DNA of 64,000 nt from Pelomonas sp047654785 (GCF_047654785.1 NZ_JASGKQ010000002.1:744001-808000), one strand, 5' to 3'. Positions 25,317 to 35,952 are shown, counted from the first letter of the stretch. Numbers and translations: made by a program. The notes: generated from the letters alone by a model not told the origin.

Positions 25317-26206
25317 GTCGGTTGGACCTCGCGGCTGTGCATCACGGTGGCGACGAAGATCTCCTCCAGGCTCATGCGCTGCACGGCCTCGACGGGCGCG
25401 CCCAGCCGGGCGAGCAGCGCGTCGCTGAAGCCGTCCACCGTCAGCGTCACGAGGCCGCCGTCGCGCTCGCAGCGGACGATCTCGGGCAGCGCCCAGGCCG
25501 GCCGGTCGGCGGGCAGGCGCAGCTGCAGGCGGCGCCAGCGTTCGAGGAAGTCCTCCTTGTCGCTGGCCGCGACGACGCGGCCCCGGTCGATGAAGGCGAT
25601 GCGGTCGGAGATGCGCTCCACGTCCAGCGTGTTGTGCGACGAGAACAGGATGGCGCGGCGGTCGTCGCGCAGCACGTCCATCAGCTCGCCCAGCAGCTCG
25701 TGGCGGGCGACCGGGTCCAGGCCCGAGGTCGGCTCGTCCAGCACCAGCAGGCGCGGGCGGCGCGCCAGCGCCAGCAGCAGCAGGGCCTTGGCCTGCTCGC
25801 CGCTGGAGAGACTCTTCACCGGCTGCGCCGCGCGCAGGCCGAAGCGCTTCAGCAGCGTGGCCGCGTAGGCGGCGTCCCAGCCGGGGTAGATGGACGCGAC
25901 GAAGCCCATGTGCCAGTCCAGCGTCGCGTGCTGGAACAACCGCATGTCGTCGCTGACGAAGCCCACGTCCGCCTTGGCCGCCGCCTGCTCGCGCGGCATC
26001 TCGCGGCCCAGCAGCCGGATCTCGCCCACATCCGCCGCCAGCAGCCCCATCAGCAGCCGGATGGTGGTGCTCTTGCCCGCGCCGTTGGGCCCGACCAGGC
26101 CCATGATCTGGCCCGGCGCCAGCGCCAGCGACACGTCGCGCAGCGCGAAGAAGGGGAAGGACTTGCCGACGCCCTTCATCTCGAATGCCTGGGGGATAGT
26201 GCTCAT
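25313..26206 (-). CDS. ABC transporter ATP-binding protein (YtrB-like)
   Basis: A 297-residue ATPase. It has Walker A GLVGPNGAGKSTTIRLLMGL, signature LSSGEQAKALLLLALAR, Walker B LLVLDEPTSGLDP and the switch His in FSSHNTLDVERISDR. The signature is SSGEQ rather than SGGQ, as in YtrB/EcsA-like exporters. A 90-residue C-terminal extension follows. It is coupled by ATGA to the GntR gene before it and to the permease after it, the arrangement of Bacillus ytr and related cell-envelope stress operons. Confidence 0.9.
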   Translation of the reverse strand: MSTIPQAFEMKGVGKSFPFFALRDVSLALAPGQIMGLVGPNGAGKSTTIRLLMGLLAADVGEIRLLGREMPREQAAAKADVGFVSDDMRLFQHATLDWHMGFVASIYPGWDAAYAATLLKRFGLRAAQPVKSLSSGEQAKALLLLALARRPRLLVLDEPTSGLDPVARHELLGELMDVLRDDRRAILFSSHNTLDVERISDRIAFIDRGRVVAASDKEDFLERWRRLQLRLPADRPAWALPEIVRCERDGGLVTLTVDGFSDALLARLGAPVEAVQRMSLEEIFVATVMHSREVQPT

Positions 26207-26592
26207 GCCTCGGGTTCCTCGGGGTGCAGCGCCTGGCGCAGCCGGCCCATCAGTTCGCGCTCGCCCATGCCCAGCGTCGCCGCGATGCGGCCGGCGGCGG
26301 CGAGGTGGGCGTCCAGTTCCGCGCGCTGCAGGGCCTGGGCCAGGTTGCGCGCGTCGGCGACGAAGGAGCCCCGGCCCTGCCGCGTGACGATGACGCCCTC
26401 GGCCTCCAGGTCCAGATAGGCCCGCTTCACCGTGATGACGCTGACCCGCAGCTCCGCCGCCAGCGCGCGGATCGACGGCAGCTCCCGCCCCGGCGGCCAG
26501 TCCCCCGCGGCCACGCGCTGGCGGATCTGCTCGGTGATCTGCAGATACAGCGGCCGCGCGTCGGCCTGGGCGATGAGAAGGCTACTGTGCAT
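26203..26592 (-). CDS. GntR-family repressor, YtrA subfamily
   Basis: A 129-residue regulator: a GntR winged helix (PLYLQITEQIRQRVAAGDW, then ELPSIRALAAELRVSVITVK, then RAYLDLEAEGVIVTRQGRGS) and only a short 50-residue C-terminal dimerisation region. That size is diagnostic of the YtrA subfamily, which controls neighbouring ABC transporter genes. The ATG (26590-26592) lies inside a 23-bp inverted repeat and has no Shine-Dalgarno, so the mRNA may be leaderless or nearly so. It is the first gene of a five-gene operon and probably represses itself and the operon. Confidence 0.88.
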   Translation of the reverse strand: MHSSLLIAQADARPLYLQITEQIRQRVAAGDWPPGRELPSIRALAAELRVSVITVKRAYLDLEAEGVIVTRQGRGSFVADARNLAQALQRAELDAHLAAAGRIAATLGMGERELMGRLRQALHPEEPEA

Positions 26593-26634
26593 AGTGTTTA
26601 TGCACAGAATACGCGGTGCCGCCGGGCCGCGCAA
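26585..26634 (-). promoter_or_regulatory. Promoter and operator of the ytr-like ABC operon
   Basis: On the minus strand, TTGCGC (26634-26629) and TATTCT (26611-26606) are 17 bases apart, a fair -35/-10 pair. Downstream lies a perfect inverted repeat with 9-bp arms, CTGTGCATA and TATGCACAG, and a 5-base spacer (26585-26607). It covers the expected transcription start and the ATG of the GntR gene. A repressor bound here would block initiation, as in YtrA systems. Confidence 0.65.
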
Positions 26635-26671
26635 GCCCCGGCGGGAGGGCCTTGCGTAGAATCCGCCCCTC

Positions 26672-26742
26672 ATCCGAGGAGCGCTGCGAGGGCTTCAGAG
26701 CGCTGAACCCCCAGGCTCGGATCGTTCCCAACGGCGCTCATC
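26672..26742 (+). promoter_or_regulatory. SAH (S-adenosylhomocysteine) riboswitch upstream of metH
   Basis: The sequence carries the SAH riboswitch consensus almost letter for letter: CCGAGGAGCGCTGCGA at the 5' side, CCAGGCTCGG in the middle and AACGGCGCTCA at the 3' side. P1 pairs TCCGAG (26673-26678) with CTCGGA (26716-26721). The pseudoknot pairs GAGCGC (26679-26684) with GCGCTC (26734-26739). An inner hairpin TTCAG/CTGAA is present. A -10-like TAGAAT (26657-26662) puts the transcription start at its 5' edge. SAH binding is known to switch on genes of SAH recycling, including metH. Confidence 0.93.
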
Positions 26743-26771
26743 GAACCTCCCCCTCGCGTGGACCGACTTCG

Positions 26772-29463
<2,692 letters not shown>

Positions 29464-29468
<5 letters not shown>

Positions 29469-29778
29469 GCCTAAACCCGGCAGTTGGCCGCTTGCCATTC
29501 ATCGAAAGTCCTGGTGTTTCAACACCTTGTCGCCGATGCGGAGATCACCACGTCGGTGGCCACCGCTGCATGCCCGCTGGTCTGGCGCTGCGGGCCGCTG
29601 GCGGCGTTGCTCCTCCTCGCGGGCATGAGCCCGCAGCGTGCCTTGGCCAGAGGCCAAGTCCTTCGCCAGGCACAAACAGTCCTCAGGACTGTTTGTGTCC
29701 GGGCTCAGTGTCGCGCCTTGCCAACGACCCGCCTCGCCAGCCCCTCGGGCATGCCCAACTGCCGGATTTAGGCTGAAC
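29464..29778. mobile_element. 315-bp element with 24-bp terminal inverted repeats (MITE-like), no gene inside
   Basis: The left arm (29464-29487) and right arm (29755-29778) are inverted copies with two mismatches. Their core reads AGCCTAAACCCGGCAGTTGG on the left and the complement, with T for C, on the right. The interior holds three further hairpins: GCGGGC/GCCCGC (29618-29633), CTTGGCC/GGCCAAG (29642-29658), and a perfect 12-bp stem CACAAACAGTCC with loop TCA (29671-29697). The metH TGA (29466-29468) lies within the left arm, four bases before its GCCTAAA core. No convincing protein is encoded. It fills the only gap over 300 bases in the window; the remainder (29779-29890) is the leader of the next gene. 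Confidence 0.55.
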
Positions 29779-29890
29779 GCAGCATCTGCTTACCTTTGAT
29801 GCGCCCGGGGGGCGGCGCCGTCCTACGGGCGGCCCGCCCCGGCGCGGGCAAGCTTCGCCCCCAACGTCACCACCACATCGGAATCCCGTC

Positions 29891-30472
29891 ATGTCCACCG
29901 CCGCTCCCGTCAAATCCACGCAGATCGTTGCCGGCGTCGCCGTTGTCGCGGCGCTGCTCGGAGGCGCCTACGCGATGGGCCGCTCCCAGGGTTCACAGGG
30001 CCTGACAGCGCCGGAGCCCGTGACGGCCGCGGCGCCCGCGCCGCAACGCCTGGCCGCCGACACGCCGCTGCGCGAGACCCGCCCGGCACCCGCCGCCAAG
30101 CACGCCCAGCCGGCCCCGCAGCAGGCCCAGGCCGCGCTGTGCCAGGGCTGTGCGCGCGTGACCAGCGTTTACACCGAAACCCGCCGCGGCAAGGCCAGCG
30201 GCGTGGGCGCCGTGGGCGGCGCGGTCGTGGGCGGCCTGCTGGGCAACATGGTGGGCGGCGGCAATGGCCGCAAGCTCGCCACCGTGGCCGGCGCCGTCGG
30301 CGGCGGCTATGCGGGCCACGAGATCGAGAAGAACCAGAAGAGCCACACCGTCTGGGTCGTCCAGGTGCAGGAGCGCGACGGCCGCACGCGCCGCTTCGAG
30401 CGCAGCGCCGACCCCGGCCTGCGCGTGGGCGACGAGGTGCGGCTGACCGAGAACGGTTTCGTGCGCGACTGA
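29891..30472 (+). CDS. Glycine-zipper (2TM) envelope protein
   Basis: A 193-residue protein with an N-terminal transmembrane helix (QIVAGVAVVAALLGGAYAMG) and an Ala/Pro-rich linker. The central glycine zipper is GVGAVGGAVVGGLLGNMVGG, followed by GAVGGGYAGHEIEKNQKS, the Rick_17kDa/SlyB-like pattern. A small soluble C-terminal domain (TVWVVQVQERDGRTRRFERS) follows. A CQGC pair before the zipper could form a disulfide. Such proteins sit in the cell envelope; function is not settled. It is the first gene after the inverted-repeat element. Confidence 0.82.
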   Translation: MSTAAPVKSTQIVAGVAVVAALLGGAYAMGRSQGSQGLTAPEPVTAAAPAPQRLAADTPLRETRPAPAAKHAQPAPQQAQAALCQGCARVTSVYTETRRGKASGVGAVGGAVVGGLLGNMVGGGNGRKLATVAGAVGGGYAGHEIEKNQKSHTVWVVQVQERDGRTRRFERSADPGLRVGDEVRLTENGFVRD

Positions 30473-30485
30473 GCGCCCGACGGCC

Positions 30486-32003
30486 TCAGCCGGCGGCGGC
30501 GCCAGGCAACCCGCGCCGCATCTGGATGGCCTCGGCCACCTGGGCCGGGCCGATGGCGTCGGCGCCTGCCAAGTCGGCCACGGTGCGGGCCACGCGCAGC
30601 ACGCGGTGGAAGCCGCGCGCCGACCAGCCCAGCTTTTCCGCCGAACGCTCCAGCAGCGCCTTCGCGGCCGGCGCCAGCGCGGCGTGCCCGGCCAGGTCCT
30701 GCGCCGGCAACTGGGCGTTGGCCACGCCCTGGCGCCGCAGCGCGCGCTCCCGCGCGGCGGCCACCCGCTCGGCGACCACGGCGCTGGGCTCGCCCGGCGC
30801 CAGGTCCTGCAGCTCGCGCGGCGGGATGACGGGCACCTCGATCAGCAGGTCCAGCCGGTCCAGGAAGGGGCCGCTGAGCCGGCCCTGGTAGCGCGCCACC
30901 TGGTCGGGCGAGCAGCGGCAGGCGCGCAGCGGGTTGCCCAGGTGGCCGCAGGGGCAGGGGTTCATCGCCGCGACGAGCTGGAAGCGGGCCGGGAACTCGG
31001 CCTGCCGCGCGGCGCGCGAAATGAGGATGCGGCCGGTCTCCAGCGGCTCGCGCAGCGCCTCCAGCGCGGCGCGCGGGAACTCGGGCAGCTCGTCGAGGAA
31101 CAGCACGCCGTGCTGGGCCAGCGAAATCTCGCCCGGCCGGGGCGGCGAGCCGCCGCCGACCAGCGCGACGCTGGACGCCGAGTGGTGCGGCGCGCGGAAC
31201 GGCCGCTGCCCCCAGCGCGCGACGTCGAACTGGCCGACCAGGCTGAGCACGGCGGCCGAGGCCAGCGCGGCCTCGTCGTCCAGCGGCGGCAGCAGGCCGG
31301 CCAGGCGCTGCGCGAGCATGGACTTGCCGGTGCCGGGCGGCCCGGCCATCAGCAGCGAATGGCCGCCGGCCGCGGCGATCTCCAGCGCCCGCTTCGGTCC
31401 GGCCTGGCCCTTGATGTCGGCCAGGTCCGGCAGGCCCTGCGGCGGCTCGCGGGGCAGGGCGGCGGCCTGGGGCAGCGGATCGCCATCGGGCTGCAGCGCG
31501 GCGACCACGTCGAGCAGGTGCCGGGCCTGGCGCACCGCGAGGCCCCGGACCAGCGCGGCCTCGGCGGCGCTGGCCTCGGGCAGCAGCAGCTCGCGGCCGG
31601 CGCCGGCCTGGCGCAGCGCCAGCGCCATGGCCAGCGCGCCGCGCACCGGGCGCAGCTCGCCGGCCAGCGACAGCTCGCCGGCGCATTCGAAGCGAGCCAG
31701 CCGGGCGGCGTCGAGCTGGCCGTTGGCGGCCAGCAGGCCCAGCGCCATCGGCAGGTCGAAGCGGCCGCCTTCCTTGGGCAGGTCGGCCGGCGCGAGGTTG
31801 ACGGTGATGCGCTTGTTGGCCGGGAAGCCCAGGCCGCTGTTGGCCAGCGCCGCGCGCACGCGCTCGCGGGCCTCCTTGACCTCGGTGTCGGCCAGGCCGA
31901 CGACGGTGAACGAGGGCAGGCCGTTGGCCAGGTGCACCTCCACCGTGACCGGCGCGGCGGCGAGGCCGTCGAGGGCGCGGCTGTGGACGGTGGCGAGGCT
32001 CAT
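30486..32003 (-). CDS. comM: YifB family Mg-chelatase-like AAA+ ATPase (ComM-like)
   Basis: A 505-residue protein. It begins MSLATVHSRALDGLAAAPVT with the ChlI-like N-terminal domain (PSFTVVGLADTEVKEARERV). The AAA+ module has Walker A LLMAGPPGTGKSMLAQRLAG and Walker B HGVLFLDELPEFPRAALEAL. A CPCG...CRC cysteine group (MNPCPCGHLGNP) and the C-terminal chelatase domain follow. ComM in gamma-proteobacteria is a helicase that promotes branch migration in natural transformation. ATG 32003 was chosen; the open frame to 32222 is an upstream shadow. It is divergent from the torF operon. Confidence 0.92.
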   Translation of the reverse strand: MSLATVHSRALDGLAAAPVTVEVHLANGLPSFTVVGLADTEVKEARERVRAALANSGLGFPANKRITVNLAPADLPKEGGRFDLPMALGLLAANGQLDAARLARFECAGELSLAGELRPVRGALAMALALRQAGAGRELLLPEASAAEAALVRGLAVRQARHLLDVVAALQPDGDPLPQAAALPREPPQGLPDLADIKGQAGPKRALEIAAAGGHSLLMAGPPGTGKSMLAQRLAGLLPPLDDEAALASAAVLSLVGQFDVARWGQRPFRAPHHSASSVALVGGGSPPRPGEISLAQHGVLFLDELPEFPRAALEALREPLETGRILISRAARQAEFPARFQLVAAMNPCPCGHLGNPLRACRCSPDQVARYQGRLSGPFLDRLDLLIEVPVIPPRELQDLAPGEPSAVVAERVAAARERALRRQGVANAQLPAQDLAGHAALAPAAKALLERSAEKLGWSARGFHRVLRVARTVADLAGADAIGPAQVAEAIQMRRGLPGAAAG

Positions 32004-32187
32004 CGGCAGGCGGCGGAAGCGGCGGGGCCAGTCTAGCCCCGGCGCGGCGCGGGCCGGCCCCCGGGCTTCACCGGGGCATGCACCGCCGCGGTGCCGTCGC
32101 GGCGTGCGGAGGCGTCCAGCTTGGTGCGCTTGCCTGGCTTCGGGGCGTGGACGCCCGGAGTCGGGCAGGCGCGGCCGGTGCGGGGCT

Positions 32188-32203
32188 TGGCACGGAAGCT
32201 GCA
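32188..32203 (+). promoter_or_regulatory. Sigma-54 (-24/-12) promoter for torF-glnK-amtB
   Basis: TGGCACGGAAGCTGCA matches the sigma-54 consensus TGGCAC-N5-TTGCA with one mismatch. The diagnostic GG and GC pairs are exactly ten bases apart. The expected start of transcription is about 32214, giving a leader of some 35 bases before the torF ATG. Nitrogen-assimilation operons with glnK-amtB are normally driven by sigma-54 with NtrC. Confidence 0.75.
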
Positions 32204-32248
32204 AATAGCTGCCCGACCGCATTCCCCACCTTGAATCAGGAGCCCCGC

Positions 32249-32983
32249 ATGAAGTCGTTCCCTTCGCTGCTCGCCTTGGCGCTGTCCGCAGCGGCGCTGC
32301 CGGCCCTTGCCGCCGATGAGCCGGCGCCCGCCGATTCGCTGTCCTTCAACGTCGGCGCCGTCAGCGAGTACCGCTACCGCGGCATCGGCCAGACGCGCCT
32401 GAAGCCGGCCCTGCAGGGCGGCATCGACTACGCGGCGTCGAACGGCTTCTACGTCGGCACCTGGGCCTCCACGGTCAAGTGGATCAAGGACGGCGGCGGC
32501 GATGCCGGCGTGGAGGTGGACGTGTATGGCGGCTACAAGGCCGAGGTGGCCCCGGGCCTGACGCTGGACGTCGGCCTGCTGCAGTACACCTATCCCGGCC
32601 ACAAGCTGGCCGTCAGCCCGAACACGCTGGAGCTCTACGGCGCGCTGAGCTACGGCCCGGTCACGGCCAAGTACTCGCACAGCACGACCAACCTGTTCGG
32701 CGTCGCCGACAGCAAGGGCTCGGGCTATCTCGACCTGTCCGCCACCTTCGACCTGGGCGACGGCCTGAGCCTGGTGCCGCACGTGGGCCACCAGACGGTC
32801 AAGCGCACCGCGGCCGCCTCGTACACCGACTACTCGATCACGCTGGCCAAGGACTTCTCCGGCCTGGTGCTGAGCGGCTCCGTGATCGGCACCGATGCCG
32901 ACAAGGGCTTCTACGCCAGCCCGGTCAACGGCAAGTTCATGGGCAAGACGAGCTTCGTCGTCGGCCTGAAGAAGACCTTCTGA
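32249..32983 (+). CDS. TorF family outer-membrane porin
   Basis: A 244-residue protein with a clear signal peptide (MKSFPSLLALALSAAALPAL, cleavage after ALAA). The mature part is made of alternating amphipathic strands and contains LSFNVGAVSEYRYRGIGQTR, the conserved start of TorF/Gcw_chp porins, and ends in Phe (VVGLKKTF) as outer-membrane barrels do. It has a good ribosome site (CAGGAG). It is the first gene of the nitrogen operon with glnK and amtB and follows a sigma-54 promoter, so it may admit ammonium or small nitrogen compounds across the outer membrane; the substrate is inferred. Confidence 0.88.
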   Translation: MKSFPSLLALALSAAALPALAADEPAPADSLSFNVGAVSEYRYRGIGQTRLKPALQGGIDYAASNGFYVGTWASTVKWIKDGGGDAGVEVDVYGGYKAEVAPGLTLDVGLLQYTYPGHKLAVSPNTLELYGALSYGPVTAKYSHSTTNLFGVADSKGSGYLDLSATFDLGDGLSLVPHVGHQTVKRTAAASYTDYSITLAKDFSGLVLSGSVIGTDADKGFYASPVNGKFMGKTSFVVGLKKTF

Positions 32984-33003
32984 GCAACTTTGGAGAGCGC
33001 GAC

Positions 33004-33342
33004 ATGAAACTGATCACCGCCGTCATCAAGCCGTTCAAGCTCGACGAGGTGCGCGAGGCCCTGAGCGCCATCGGCGTGCAGGGGCTGACGGTCACCGAGG
33101 TCAAGGGCTTCGGCCGCCAGAAGGGCCACACCGAGCTGTACCGCGGCGCGGAGTACGTGGTGGACTTCCTGCCCAAGGTCAAGGTCGAGGCGGCCGTGAA
33201 CGAGGACGTCGTCGAGCGCGTCATCGAGGCCATCGAGGCCTCGGCGCGCACCGGCAAGATCGGCGACGGCAAGATTTTCGTGTCGCCGCTGGACCAGGTC
33301 GTCCGCATCCGCACCGGCGAAACCGGCAACGACGCGCTCTGA
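33004..33342 (+). CDS. glnK: Nitrogen regulatory protein P-II
   Basis: A 112-residue PII protein, complete. The N-terminus is MKLITAVIKPFKLDEVREAL. The T-loop GFGRQKGHTELYRGAEYVVD carries Tyr51, the uridylylation site. The C-terminal GKIGDGKIFVSPLDQVVRIR is the second PII signature. It senses 2-oxoglutarate and ATP/ADP and blocks AmtB when nitrogen is plentiful. It lies 20 bases after torF with an AGAG ribosome site and directly before amtB, so GlnK rather than GlnB is the better name. Confidence 0.95.
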   Translation: MKLITAVIKPFKLDEVREALSAIGVQGLTVTEVKGFGRQKGHTELYRGAEYVVDFLPKVKVEAAVNEDVVERVIEAIEASARTGKIGDGKIFVSPLDQVVRIRTGETGNDAL

Positions 33343-33376
33343 CGCGTCCACGACAACCCTGTTGGAGAAACCTCAT

Positions 33377-34747
33377 ATGAAGAAGCTCCTTGCCGGCCTC
33401 GCCCTTGCCGCCGGCCTGTTCGCGCCCGCCGCCTGGGCCCAGGACGACGCGGCCTCCGCGCCCGCCGCCATCGCGGCACCCGCCGAGGCGGCCTCCGCCC
33501 CAGCCGAGGCCGCCCCGGCCGCGGCGCCCAAGCTCGACACCGGCGACACCGCCTGGATGCTGACCTCGACGATGCTGGTCATCCTGATGACCATCCCCGG
33601 CCTGGCGCTGTTCTACGGCGGCCTGGCGCGCAGCAAGAACATGCTGTCCGTGCTGATGCAGGTGTTCGTCATCTTCTCGCTGATCACGCTGCTGTGGGCC
33701 ATCTACGGCTACAGCCTGGCGTTCGGCGGCGAGGGCAGCATCGTCGCGGGGCTGGACAAGGTGTTCCTGAAGGGCATCGCCGCGGACACGCTGTCCGGCG
33801 CGCTGCCGACCATCCCCGAGTTCGTGTTCGTGGCCTTCCAGTCCACCTTCGCGGCCATCACCTGCGCGCTGATCGTCGGCGCCTTCGCCGAGCGCATCAA
33901 GTTCTCGGCCGTGCTGGCCTTCTGCGTGCTGTGGTTCACCTTCGCCTACGTGCCGATGGCGCACATGGTCTGGGGCGGCGGCCTGCTGGGCAAGGACGGC
34001 GCGCTGGACTTCGCGGGCGGCACCGTCGTCCACATCAACGCCGGCATCGCCGGCCTGGTGGGCGCCTATCTGGTGGGCAAGCGCATCGGCTTCGGCAAGG
34101 AGGCGATGACGCCGCACAGCCTGACGCTGACCATGGTCGGCGCCTCGCTGCTGTGGGTGGGCTGGTTCGGCTTCAACGCCGGTTCGGCGGGCGCCGCCAA
34201 CGGCGTGGCCGGCCTGGCCTTCGTGAACACCATCTTCGCCACCGGCGCGGCCACGCTGTCCTGGATCGCCGGCGAGGCGCTGCACAAGGGCAAGGCCTCG
34301 ATGCTGGGCGCGGCGTCCGGCGCGGTGGCGGGCCTGGTCGCGGTGACGCCGGCCGCCGGCTTCATCGGCCCGATGGGCTCCATCGTGCTGGGCCTCATCG
34401 CCGGCCTGGTCTGCCTGTGGGGCGTGGGCGGCCTGAAGAAGATGCTGGGCGCGGACGATGCGTTCGACGTGTTCGGCGTGCACGGCGTGGGCGGCATCGT
34501 CGGCGCCATCCTGACGGCGGTGTTCGCGGCCCCGTCGCTGGGCGGCACCCAGGCGCCCGAGTACGCGATGGGCGCGCAGCTGGTCGTCCAGATCAAGAGC
34601 GTGCTGCTGACCATCGTCTGGTCGGGCATCGTCTCGCTGATCGCCTACAAGCTGGTGGACCTGACGCTGGGCCTGCGCGTCACCGAAGAGGAAGAGCGCG
34701 AGGGCCTGGACATCTCCTCGCACGGCGAGACGGCCTACCACAAGTAA
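33377..34747 (+). CDS. amtB: Ammonium transporter
   Basis: A 456-residue ammonium channel. The first 22 residues are a signal peptide ending AWAQ, cleaved in this family. An Ala/Pro-rich stretch of about 30 residues follows, then 11 helices. Landmarks are DTAWMLTSTMLVILMTIPGL, FYGGLARSKNMLSVLMQVF, GTVVHINAGIAGLVGAYLVG (pore His) and FDVFGVHGVGGIVGAILTAV (second pore His). The cytoplasmic tail EGLDISSHGETAYHK is the GlnK-contact end. ATG 33377 was preferred over the in-frame TTG at 33362. A double hairpin ends the operon. Confidence 0.95.
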   Translation: MKKLLAGLALAAGLFAPAAWAQDDAASAPAAIAAPAEAASAPAEAAPAAAPKLDTGDTAWMLTSTMLVILMTIPGLALFYGGLARSKNMLSVLMQVFVIFSLITLLWAIYGYSLAFGGEGSIVAGLDKVFLKGIAADTLSGALPTIPEFVFVAFQSTFAAITCALIVGAFAERIKFSAVLAFCVLWFTFAYVPMAHMVWGGGLLGKDGALDFAGGTVVHINAGIAGLVGAYLVGKRIGFGKEAMTPHSLTLTMVGASLLWVGWFGFNAGSAGAANGVAGLAFVNTIFATGAATLSWIAGEALHKGKASMLGAASGAVAGLVAVTPAAGFIGPMGSIVLGLIAGLVCLWGVGGLKKMLGADDAFDVFGVHGVGGIVGAILTAVFAAPSLGGTQAPEYAMGAQLVVQIKSVLLTIVWSGIVSLIAYKLVDLTLGLRVTEEEEREGLDISSHGETAYHK

Positions 34748-34749
34748 AT

Positions 34750-34791
34750 CACGGCTAACGCCGTGACATGCCGCCCCTCGGGGCGGCATGT
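34750..34791 (+). terminator. Double-hairpin terminator after amtB
   Basis: Two stems follow the amtB stop: CACGGC/GCCGTG with loop TAAC (34750-34765), and ACATGCCGCCCC with its complement around TC (34766-34791), a 12-bp GC-rich stem. The text CCGTTT follows. The second is a plausible intrinsic terminator and separates the nitrogen operon from the diguanylate cyclase gene. Confidence 0.75.
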
Positions 34792-34827
34792 CCGTTTCCG
34801 GCCCGCCGGCCGCTATGCTGGCCCGCC

Positions 34828-35952
34828 ATGGACGTCGTCACCCTGCTCGCCGCGGTGCTGGTCAACGCGCTGCTGATGAGCCTGGCGCTGGCCATCAGCG
34901 TGGGCATGCGCGTGCGCAGCGGCCTGCAGGCCTGGCAGTTCATGCTGCTGGGGCAGGCGCTGGGCGTCGGGCTGCTGATCTCGGGCACGCAGGGCGGCCC
35001 GCGGCTGCTGGCCACGCTGGGCGTGGTGACGCTGAGCTTCTCGGCGGCGGCCATGGTGCTGACGGCCAGCCGCTTCCTCAGCGTCGCGGTGCCGCGGCTG
35101 GGCCTGCTGCTGCCGCCGCTGGTGCTGGGCGTGGGGCATGCGGCCCTGTTCCAGGAGCGCAGCGCCGCCATCGGCCTGACCAACCTCATCATCGGCTCGC
35201 AGATGCTCTGGGGCACCTGGCTGCTGCTGCGCGGCGCCGGCCGCGTGCGCTGGCGCTGGCTGTGCGGGCTGGCCGCGCTGGGCAACGGCGTGCTGACGCT
35301 GGGCCGGGCCGTGCTGGTGCTGGGTTGGCCCGAGGTCTACCCGCGCTTCATCGCGCCGCACCCGCTGAACCTCAGCCACCTGATGCTGCTCAACGCCAGC
35401 CTGGTGCTGGGCACCATGGGCTTCCTGCTGGCGCACCGCGACGAGGCCGAGCAGGCGCTGGTGCGCCTGGCGTCGCTGGACATGCTGACCGGGCTGCTGA
35501 ACCGCCGCGAGTGGGTGAACCGCGCCGGCCGGGCGCTGGGCGCGAGCCACGAGCGCACCCTGATGCTGATGCTGGACCTGGACCACTTCAAGCGCATCAA
35601 CGACGAGCGCGGCCACCCGGTCGGCGACGAGGTGCTGAGGCTCACCGGCGAGGTGCTGCGCGGCGAACTGCGCGCCAGCGACTTGGTGGGCCGCTACGGC
35701 GGCGAGGAGTTCTGCCTGCTGCTGCGCCATTGCGAGCCCGAGGCCTTCGGCCGGCTGGACGCGCGGCTGCACCAGGCGCTGCGCCGCCGCTGCGAAGCCA
35801 GCCTGGGGTTCGCGGTCGATTTCAGCGCCGGCGCGGTGCGCGTGCAGCCCGGCGAAACGCTGGCGGCCGCCATCCAGCGCGCCGACGCCCAGCTCTACCG
35901 CGCCAAGCACGCCGGCCGCGGCCGCACGCTGTGCGCCGACGGCGTGCTGTGA
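34828..35952 (+). CDS. Membrane-bound diguanylate cyclase (GGDEF)
   Basis: A 374-residue protein. Residues 1-200 form six or seven transmembrane helices of an uncharacterised sensor region. The C-terminal GGDEF domain starts at LASLDMLTGLLNRREWVNRA, binds GTP through MLDLDHFKRINDERGH and has the active signature YGGEEF. The inhibitory site RxxD is present as RASD five residues before GGEEF, so product inhibition should occur. It makes c-di-GMP from two GTP. No EAL domain is present. ATG 34828 was preferred over the in-frame ATG 34768, which lies in the amtB terminator. Confidence 0.9.
   Translation: MDVVTLLAAVLVNALLMSLALAISVGMRVRSGLQAWQFMLLGQALGVGLLISGTQGGPRLLATLGVVTLSFSAAAMVLTASRFLSVAVPRLGLLLPPLVLGVGHAALFQERSAAIGLTNLIIGSQMLWGTWLLLRGAGRVRWRWLCGLAALGNGVLTLGRAVLVLGWPEVYPRFIAPHPLNLSHLMLLNASLVLGTMGFLLAHRDEAEQALVRLASLDMLTGLLNRREWVNRAGRALGASHERTLMLMLDLDHFKRINDERGHPVGDEVLRLTGEVLRGELRASDLVGRYGGEEFCLLLRHCEPEAFGRLDARLHQALRRRCEASLGFAVDFSAGAVRVQPGETLAAAIQRADAQLYRAKHAGRGRTLCADGVL

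Noticed and set aside
29484..29771. A 95-codon open frame inside the inverted-repeat element
   Set aside because: It follows the hairpins and has no ribosome site or recognisable domain; frames like this appear in repeats without being genes.
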